From contig JBMNOI010000037.1 in the NCBI GenBank assembly GCA_050942995.1, positions 1-29,675 on the forward strand: a stretch of DNA of 29,675 bases, given 5' to 3'. Below are positions 7,578 through 12,056 of the stretch, one piece after another (within the stretch, counting starts at the first letter, position 1; each line of letters opens with the position of its first letter). The DNA is from JBMNOI01 sp050942995 (lineage in GTDB: Bacteria; Chloroflexota; Anaerolineae; UBA1429). Below the pieces are notes generated by a model. It saw only the letters and a program-made list of their open reading frames with translations. It was not told the origin of the DNA and made no database searches. A program made the position numbers and the translations under genes.

Positions 7578-8246
7578 TTATGGATTACACACCTTGCATG
7601 GAACGAATCCTTGACCAATCGCCTCCTCGCGTGATGTGAGGCAGACTTTGTGTTCTTCATTCATCTGTTTTATATGGCGGCATCCGGCATGGTGAAATTT
7701 ATTGGTATTGCTGTTTCCAATATAGGGACACCCTTCACCGATCGGGGGTGGCGGCGGAGCAGGTGGTGGCTCGGTTATTTCCTCGGGTACTGCTATAGGA
7801 GGAGGTGGCTCCTCGGGTGGCACTTCGATGGATTCTACGGTCGCAATAGAAGTGGGTTCTGATGTTGCAGCAGCCGTCGCAGTTGCGGTGGGCTTAGGTG
7901 TCTCGGTAGCCGTCGCAGTTGCGGTGGGTTTTGACGTTGCAGTAGCCGTCGCAGTTACCGTAGGCGTTGGTGTTGCGGAAGGCGATGCCGTCGGCTGATT
8001 TGTCGCGGTTGACTCCAGGGGCGCAGTGCCCTCTCCCGCGGGCTCATCAGCGGCTATCTCTGCCTCCGGTGTCGGCGTAGAGGATAACCGTGCACCTATC
8101 CAGGACACAGTACAGCAGCTAAAGAAAGAAAAGAGGATGAATCCCAGGCTGGCGATGACGATCTTGCCGCTACACGTTTGCCGGGCCCAGAACTCGGAAA
8201 AATGAGTGAGATACTCTTTCAAAAGACGGGAGAGATATTCTTTCAC
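7578..8246 (-). CDS. Membrane-anchored, Thr/Pro-stalked protein with C-terminal Ada-like Zn-binding domain
   Basis: A 222-residue protein from a GTG at 8246. This start is preferred to the longer frame because the ribosome site and first codons (CTACGGAGCC, then GTG AAA GAA) match those of the paralogue at 9644 almost base for base. It has a short basic cytoplasmic N-terminus, one membrane helix (IVIASLGFILFSFFSCCTV), a stalk of Thr-Ala repeats with a 12-residue period, a Pro/Glu-rich stretch, and a C-terminal domain beginning GEGCPYIGNSNTNKFHHAGC and ending FVPCKVCNP. That domain resembles the Ada metal-binding module also found at the ends of some nucleases and ComEC proteins. Its His/Cys residues are likely Zn ligands. 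The head should lie outside the membrane. The function is unknown. Confidence 0.75.
   Translation of the reverse strand: MKEYLSRLLKEYLTHFSEFWARQTCSGKIVIASLGFILFSFFSCCTVSWIGARLSSTPTPEAEIAADEPAGEGTAPLESTATNQPTASPSATPTPTVTATATATSKPTATATATETPKPTATATAAATSEPTSIATVESIEVPPEEPPPPIAVPEEITEPPPAPPPPPIGEGCPYIGNSNTNKFHHAGCRHIKQMNEEHKVCLTSREEAIGQGFVPCKVCNP
7861..7980 (-). repeat. 36-bp coding tandem repeat in the protein stalk
   Basis: The 12-mer GCCGTCGCAGTT begins at 7873, 7909 and 7945, an exact 36-base period. It encodes a 12-residue Thr-Ala-Pro unit (of the type ATATATSKPTAT) repeated about three times. Such repeats change copy number easily and would lengthen or shorten the stalk without shifting the frame. 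Confidence 0.8.
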
Positions 8247-8337
8247 GATAGAGGCTCCGTAGATAGAAACGAGGCCGGTGGCGTGGCGCAACCTTCTGTG
8301 CACCGCCCCTTACGGTGCATAATGGTTATGAACTCAA
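8247..8337 (-). promoter_or_regulatory. Duplicated leader, copy A
   Basis: The block next to the start (8247-8264) is 16 of 18 identical to 9645-9662. A second block at 8322-8337 is 14 of 16 identical to 9726-9741, at nearly the same distance from the start (76 versus 82 bases). On the minus strand the far block reads TTGAGTTCATAACCAT. It is probably a shared promoter or regulatory element. No standard -10/-35 pair is clear. Confidence 0.5.
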
Positions 8338-8363
8338 AATGATGGATGATTTATTTGCCCGTT

Positions 8364-8395
8364 GCGTCAGAGCCCGATACATCGGGCTCTGACGC
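8364..8395 (-). terminator. Perfect 15-bp-stem hairpin after the 394-residue surface protein gene
   Basis: GCGTCAGAGCCCGAT (8364-8378) pairs perfectly with 8381-8395 around a 2-base centre. It lies about 65 bases after the stop at 8460 on the minus strand. No T-run follows, so it may protect the RNA end or belong to a repeat family instead of terminating in the classical way. Confidence 0.5.
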
Positions 8396-8459
8396 TCTGA
8401 TTATGCTGCTACGTATGGTCTGTGTAGCTTGAGCACGATCTTCCGCAATGCAGTGTCTT

Positions 8460-9644
8460 CTACCGTGGTAAGAGTGACCATTGACCGTCAGCCTCAACTT
8501 CCCAGAAACAGATATCGCGGCCGAAGCGAATCATTCGGCTGCCATCTACGGCACCGATCTCGTTCTGTACCAGATCACTCCCATTAGCACAATGCAGGAT
8601 TACGATGAAATTGCTGCGGCCTGTATGCTTGATCTCCCATGCGCCAGCAGCAGGAGGAATAAACAGCTCACTCACTGCATCGCCCTGTCCTGAAAAGGCC
8701 GCTGTATCTTGTTGGCCGATGGGGCGAATCTGCACAGACCACTGTCCATCCGCATCGATATCCAGAATGACCGGTCGTCCACCGGCCACAGGACGTGCGC
8801 CACGATATGCACCGATCTCGTTGATCAGCAGGTCTGATTGCCCGTCTTGGAATACATACACGATAAAGTTGGAACGCCCATCATGCGTGAACTCGAATAT
8901 ATACACGCCTGTGGCCAGGTCGATGGGATCCGTAGCGCTCTGGCCGACCCCGGAAAGACTGATCGGCTTGTACGGCTTGAATACAGAGGCGATCTCTTCA
9001 GCTCGCTTCAACGGGCCTAAGGTAACCACCTGAGGGCCGACCATGTACTCACCCATGGGACCATAGGTAGCGATAACCTCGTCGGGTTGCGTAATTTCTG
9101 ATGTGATCACGGTCTCGAATGCGACCCAAACCTCAATCGATCCGCCGGGCCAATCGCCAAGATCGAGATCGGCACTGAATGTGCCTGATTCGACTGTCAG
9201 CACGCCCTCTATGAAGAGTTGGTTGGCATCAAAAGCGGACGTGGCCAGCGCCTCATGGCGAACTTCATAGATGAGTAGCGCTCCATCAGGCAAAGAGCCG
9301 GTGCCCCGAATCTGTAGCACCTCGTCGACCAACACAGGGGGATCCAGGGCGAGATCAACCCTTGCCTGGGGTAGGGGTGTACTGCTTGCTGTAGCTGTAA
9401 TACTCGGTTCGGGTTCGGCTGTGGGCGCCGTCGTTGATGTAGGCGCGGGCATGGTGGTAGCATCGGACACTACTTGGCTCACCGGTTGCGACTCTGCCTC
9501 ATTCTCTGATTCGGGGGAGCGAGGCAACAAGAGACCAAAGACACAACAGGCACTGAAGAAAACCAGCAGGAAAGCGAGGGCCAGCATGATGAGCTTGGAT
9601 TTGCCAGAGCGGCGAGACCAGAAGGCGGAGAGACGGTCTTTCAT
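8460..9644 (-). CDS. Membrane-anchored extracytoplasmic protein with duplicated GRSNFIV domains
   Basis: A 394-residue protein of unknown function, paralogous at its N-terminus to the 7578-8246 product. It has a basic start (MKDRLSAFWSRRSGKSK), a membrane helix (LIMLALAFLLVFFSACCVF) with the same Cys-Cys at the helix end, then a Thr/Pro/Ala stalk to about residue 90. A beta-rich region follows (about 92-240, opening RVDLALDPPVLVDEVLQIRG). Two tandem copies of a domain of about 62 residues follow, at 246-308 and 333-394. Both share a Gly-Arg-Ser-Asn-Phe-Ile-Val strand, an Asn-Glu-Ile-Gly-Ala turn and an Ala-Asp-Gly-Gln-Trp-Ser end. The ATG has CGGAG upstream. The layout suggests a surface-displayed binding protein. 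Base composition is lower in G+C than in the flanking plsX or GT-C genes. Confidence 0.75.
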   Translation of the reverse strand: MKDRLSAFWSRRSGKSKLIMLALAFLLVFFSACCVFGLLLPRSPESENEAESQPVSQVVSDATTMPAPTSTTAPTAEPEPSITATASSTPLPQARVDLALDPPVLVDEVLQIRGTGSLPDGALLIYEVRHEALATSAFDANQLFIEGVLTVESGTFSADLDLGDWPGGSIEVWVAFETVITSEITQPDEVIATYGPMGEYMVGPQVVTLGPLKRAEEIASVFKPYKPISLSGVGQSATDPIDLATGVYIFEFTHDGRSNFIVYVFQDGQSDLLINEIGAYRGARPVAGGRPVILDIDADGQWSVQIRPIGQQDTAAFSGQGDAVSELFIPPAAGAWEIKHTGRSNFIVILHCANGSDLVQNEIGAVDGSRMIRFGRDICFWEVEADGQWSLLPR

Positions 9645-9741
9645 GATGTAGGCTCCGTAGATGGGGATCGGGCCGGCGGTATAATCCGCGGCCCTGGCGA
9701 GTGCTGTTCTCCCCCAACGGCGTATATGGTTACAAACTCAA
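9645..9741 (-). promoter_or_regulatory. Duplicated leader, copy B
   Basis: Counterpart of the leader at 8247-8337: GCTCCGTAGAT next to the start on the plus strand and a far block at 9726-9741 (minus strand TTGAGTTTGTAACCAT). The conserved spacing and sequence in otherwise diverged non-coding DNA suggest selection on expression or translation signals shared by the two genes. Confidence 0.5.
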
Positions 9742-9963
9742 CGGGCTCATCGTGCTCCCCTGTATTGTTTGTCACCGCTTCTCACGGCATCTGTGATTAT
9801 GATGAATGGAACTTATCGTTTACGCTCTGAAATGACTGATGACGACATCATAGAAACTGTGACCAGCTTGCCATGATCGCATCATCTTGTCAAGGGCTTT
9901 TACCGGTTATATGAGCTTAACAAGAGTGTGAGGCACATACTGGTTGCGAATTCCCCTCAAAGC
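9742..9963. other. AT-rich spacer without a recognised gene
   Basis: The spacer between the surface-protein leader and the tRNA terminator. A perfect TTGACA lies on the minus strand at about 9886-9891, but no convincing -10 box follows at 16-18 bases. I see no coding sequence with a ribosome site. Confidence 0.5.
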
Positions 9964-9998
9964 AAAAAAAGGCCGACGGATCATCCGTCGGCCTTTTT
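9964..9998 (-). terminator. Rho-independent terminator after tRNA-Leu (symmetrical)
   Basis: GGCCGACGGA (9971-9980) and TCCGTCGGCC (9984-9993) form a 10-bp stem with a 3-base loop. Seven A on the left (T-run on the minus strand) and five T on the right make it able to act in both directions. It starts about 50 bases after the tRNA 3' end. Confidence 0.9.
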
Positions 9999-10046
9999 AT
10001 TTCGCCAGTGCCTCCGGGACGGAGACTGGCAATTGTGTCCTAACTA

Positions 10047-10129
10047 TGCCCCTGACTGGACTCGAACCAGTACGCCCATACGGGCACAGGCCCTCAACCT
10101 GCCGTGTATGCCAATTCCACCACAGGGGC
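10047..10129 (-). tRNA. tRNA-Leu (anticodon GAG)
   Basis: The minus strand gives a class II tRNA. The acceptor stem GCCCCTG pairs with CAGGGGC. The D-arm is followed by an anticodon stem-loop GCAGG-TTGAGGG-CCTGT (anticodon GAG). A long variable arm GCCC-GTAT-GGGC follows, then a T-arm with GGTTCGAGTCC and discriminator A. GAG reads leucine CUC/CUU codons. CCA is not encoded. A consensus promoter lies just upstream and a strong terminator downstream, so it is a single-gene transcript. Confidence 0.95.
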
Positions 10130-10141
10130 ATTTGCAGGCCC

Positions 10142-10169
10142 ATTATAGCCTTTTCTCATCACTTGTCAA
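10142..10169 (-). promoter_or_regulatory. Consensus sigma70 promoter of tRNA-Leu
   Basis: On the minus strand TTGACA (10169-10164), a 16-base spacer and TATAAT (10147-10142), both perfect. The -10 box ends 12 bases before the mature tRNA 5' end. Its -35 box overlaps the -35 box of the divergent plsX promoter. Confidence 0.85.
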
Positions 10170-10190
10170 CTGGCCTGCCTTTGCTACAAT
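10163..10190 (+). promoter_or_regulatory. Promoter of plsX, overlapping the tRNA promoter
   Basis: TTGTCA (10163-10168), a 16-base spacer and TACAAT (10185-10190), each one base from consensus. Five bases of its -35 box are shared with the opposite-strand TTGACA of tRNA-Leu, so RNA polymerase may not be able to occupy both at once. Confidence 0.65.
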
Positions 10191-10197
10191 AGGGCGA

Positions 10198-10249
10198 AGA
10201 GGTTGTCTCCGGACATTCGGGCCCGGCAACCCGTCTCCAAAGGGCCTCT
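10198..10249 (+). promoter_or_regulatory. Possible structured leader of plsX
   Basis: The predicted transcript has a leader of about 95 bases. AGAGG (10198-10202) can pair with CCTCT (10245-10249), enclosing small CCG/CGG and GGG/CCC helices with a GGCAACC loop. It does not match any riboswitch I know, and the stems are short. Confidence 0.2.
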
Positions 10250-10291
10250 GACTTTTGAAGGGATGACCCACATCACATGGAGGAGAGCAGC

Positions 10292-11317
10292 ATGCGTATC
10301 GCGCTGGATGCAATGGGGAGTGACGGCGCGCCGTCGCCGGATGTCGAGGGCGCGGTGCGTGGCGCGCGTCGATTCGGCTGCGAGATCCTGCTGGTGGGGC
10401 GACGCGACATCGTCGAGGCCGAGCTGGCCCGCCACGATACGTCGGGTCTGTCCATATCGGTGGTGCATGCCGACGAGGTGATCGGCATGGACGAGCATCC
10501 GGCTCAGGCGGTGCGCGCCAAGCCCGATTCGTCCATGGTGGTGGGCATGTGGCTGGTGCAGTCCGGCGAGGCCGATGCGTTCGTGTCGGCGGGCAATTCG
10601 GGCGCCGTGCTGGCGTCGGCCATTGCCAGCAAGGGACGCCTGGGGCGTATCGAGGGCGTGCTGCGTCCGGCCATCTCGACCGTGTTCCCCACGATGACGG
10701 GTACCGCGTTTCTGCTCGATATCGGTGCCAACACCGATTGCCGCGCCGAGTGGCTGGTCCAGTTCGCCATCATGGGCGAGATATATGCCCGCCGCGTGCT
10801 GGGTGTCGAGAATCCCCGGGTCGGGCTGCTCTCCAACGGCGAGGAGGAGAACAAGGGCTCTCAGGCGGTGCAGGAGGCCCATCGCATGCTGCGTGAGACG
10901 GGGCTTTACTTTATCGGCAATGTCGAAGGCAAGGATCTGACGTCAGGGATCGCCGATGTGGTTGCCTGTGACGGCTTTGCCGGCAATGTGGCCATCAAGA
11001 CGGCCGAGGGTGTGGCGACCATGCTGACGACGCTGATGCGTAACGAGATCACCGCCCACACGCTCACCAAGATCGGCGGGTTGCTGGCCAAACCGGCTCT
11101 GCGGCAGGTGGCGCGTCGGCTGGATTTCCGCGAGTATGGCGGTGGCCCGTTGTTGGGGGTCAACGGCGTCGTCATTATCGCCCACGGCCGCTCCGATGGC
11201 TTTGCGATCGAGAACGCGGTGCGGGTGGCCGTCGAGGCGGTGCAGCACGATGTGGTCGGCACCATCCGCCGGGCCATGGCCGATGCGCAATCGACAGGCG
11301 TCGAGTCGACGACATGA
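10292..11317 (+). CDS. plsX: PlsX, phosphate acyltransferase (acyl-ACP to acyl-phosphate)
   Basis: A 341-residue enzyme that converts acyl-ACP to acyl-phosphate for the PlsY step of phospholipid synthesis, acting as a peripheral membrane protein. The N-terminus MRIALDAMGSDGAP is the family signature (usually DAMGGD, here Ser for the second Gly). SAGNSGAVLA, ISTVFPTMTG, LDIGANTDC, GLLSNGEEENKGS, VACDGFAGNVAIKT and EYGGGPLLGVNGVVIIAHG follow in the expected order. The length is close to the usual 330-350. I chose the ATG at 10292, which has GGAGG eight bases before it, over the ATG at 10277, whose codons contain that ribosome site. In many bacteria plsX sits next to rpmF or fabD/fabH/acpP. Here it stands apart from fatty-acid genes and is followed by a NERD-like gene. 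Confidence 0.96.
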   Translation: MRIALDAMGSDGAPSPDVEGAVRGARRFGCEILLVGRRDIVEAELARHDTSGLSISVVHADEVIGMDEHPAQAVRAKPDSSMVVGMWLVQSGEADAFVSAGNSGAVLASAIASKGRLGRIEGVLRPAISTVFPTMTGTAFLLDIGANTDCRAEWLVQFAIMGEIYARRVLGVENPRVGLLSNGEEENKGSQAVQEAHRMLRETGLYFIGNVEGKDLTSGIADVVACDGFAGNVAIKTAEGVATMLTTLMRNEITAHTLTKIGGLLAKPALRQVARRLDFREYGGGPLLGVNGVVIIAHGRSDGFAIENAVRVAVEAVQHDVVGTIRRAMADAQSTGVESTT

Positions 11318-11320
11318 TCA

Positions 11321-11349
11321 AATAGGGGGCGCAGGACGTGCGCCCTATT
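11321..11349 (+). terminator. Hairpin between plsX and the NERD-like gene
   Basis: AATAGGGGGCGC (11321-11332) pairs with GCGCCCTATT (11340-11349) with two bulged G and a 7-base loop. No T-run follows and the next start is 12 bases away, so partial termination or RNA processing between the two genes is more likely than full termination. Confidence 0.4.
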
Positions 11350-11360
11350 CGAGGTGATGG

Positions 11361-12056
11361 ATGCGCAACTATGTGAACGAGGCGTTTCTGGCCCAACGGT
11401 TAAAATGGGCGCGCTGGGGCGGGTATATCGGCTTTGGCTCGCTTATCATCGGTCTGTTTGTCAGCGGGAACTATCCGTTGATCGCCTATGCGTTGCTGCT
11501 GGTGGGCCTTTTGGGCGCATCCTTTGGCTCGTATATGACCAGCCGTTATGTGCGCCAGCCACGGGTGGACAAGGTGCTGGCCGAGGCGATGGAAAATCTG
11601 GATAAACGCTATGCGTTGTACAATTACTATCTGCCCAGCAACCATGTGATCGTCTCGCACTATGGGCTGATGGTGATCGAGCCGCGCCCTCATCGGGGGG
11701 AGGTTGAATACCGCGATGGGCGTTGGCGACATCGGGCCGGTATAGGTGGCAAACTGATGCAGCTCTTTGGCGAGCCGGGCCTGGGACGGCCGGATCAGGA
11801 TCTAGCGCACGAGGTGGCGCGGATGAAATCCTGGATCGAGCAGGCGATGCCCGATGTCGACGTGCCGGTGTACGGCGCGGTGGTCTTTACCGATCCCCGG
11901 GTGATGTTGCAGGCCGAAGATGCGCCGGTCTCCGCCATCAAGGCGGAGGCTCTGTTCGACCTGATGCGTCAAGGGATGAGGGGTAACCCTTTGCTCAGTA
12001 CGGCGATACAGAACGAACTGGGCCGAGTGCTGGATCAAGTGGTCGATGAAGAATAA
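11361..12056 (+). CDS. NERD-like (nuclease-related domain) membrane protein, catalytic motif degenerate
   Basis: A 231-residue protein with two adjacent membrane helices (about residues 20-62: GYIGFGSLIIGLFVSG and LIAYALLLVGLLGASFG) and a soluble domain of about 160 residues. The order NYYLPSNHVIVSHYGLMVIEPRPHRGEVEYRDGRW, then a helix with LAHEVARMKSWIEQ and a strand YGAVVFTDPRVMLQAED, follows NERD-type proteins, where the core reads V-I-E-x-K. Here Lys is replaced (VIEPRP), so nuclease activity is doubtful. The ATG has AGGTGATGG upstream, weak but placed correctly. Its end overlaps the GT-C gene by 11 bases, so the two are likely expressed together. The role is unknown. Confidence 0.65.
   Translation: MRNYVNEAFLAQRLKWARWGGYIGFGSLIIGLFVSGNYPLIAYALLLVGLLGASFGSYMTSRYVRQPRVDKVLAEAMENLDKRYALYNYYLPSNHVIVSHYGLMVIEPRPHRGEVEYRDGRWRHRAGIGGKLMQLFGEPGLGRPDQDLAHEVARMKSWIEQAMPDVDVPVYGAVVFTDPRVMLQAEDAPVSAIKAEALFDLMRQGMRGNPLLSTAIQNELGRVLDQVVDEE

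Noticed and set aside
8247..8303. Longer N-terminus (19 residues) for the stalked protein ending at 7578
   Set aside because: The GTG at 8246 has the same ribosome site and first codons as the paralogue at 9644. The extra part falls in the conserved leader.
10209..10232. GGCAACC in the plsX leader as a SAM-type riboswitch
   Set aside because: The other conserved SAM-I elements and helices are missing.
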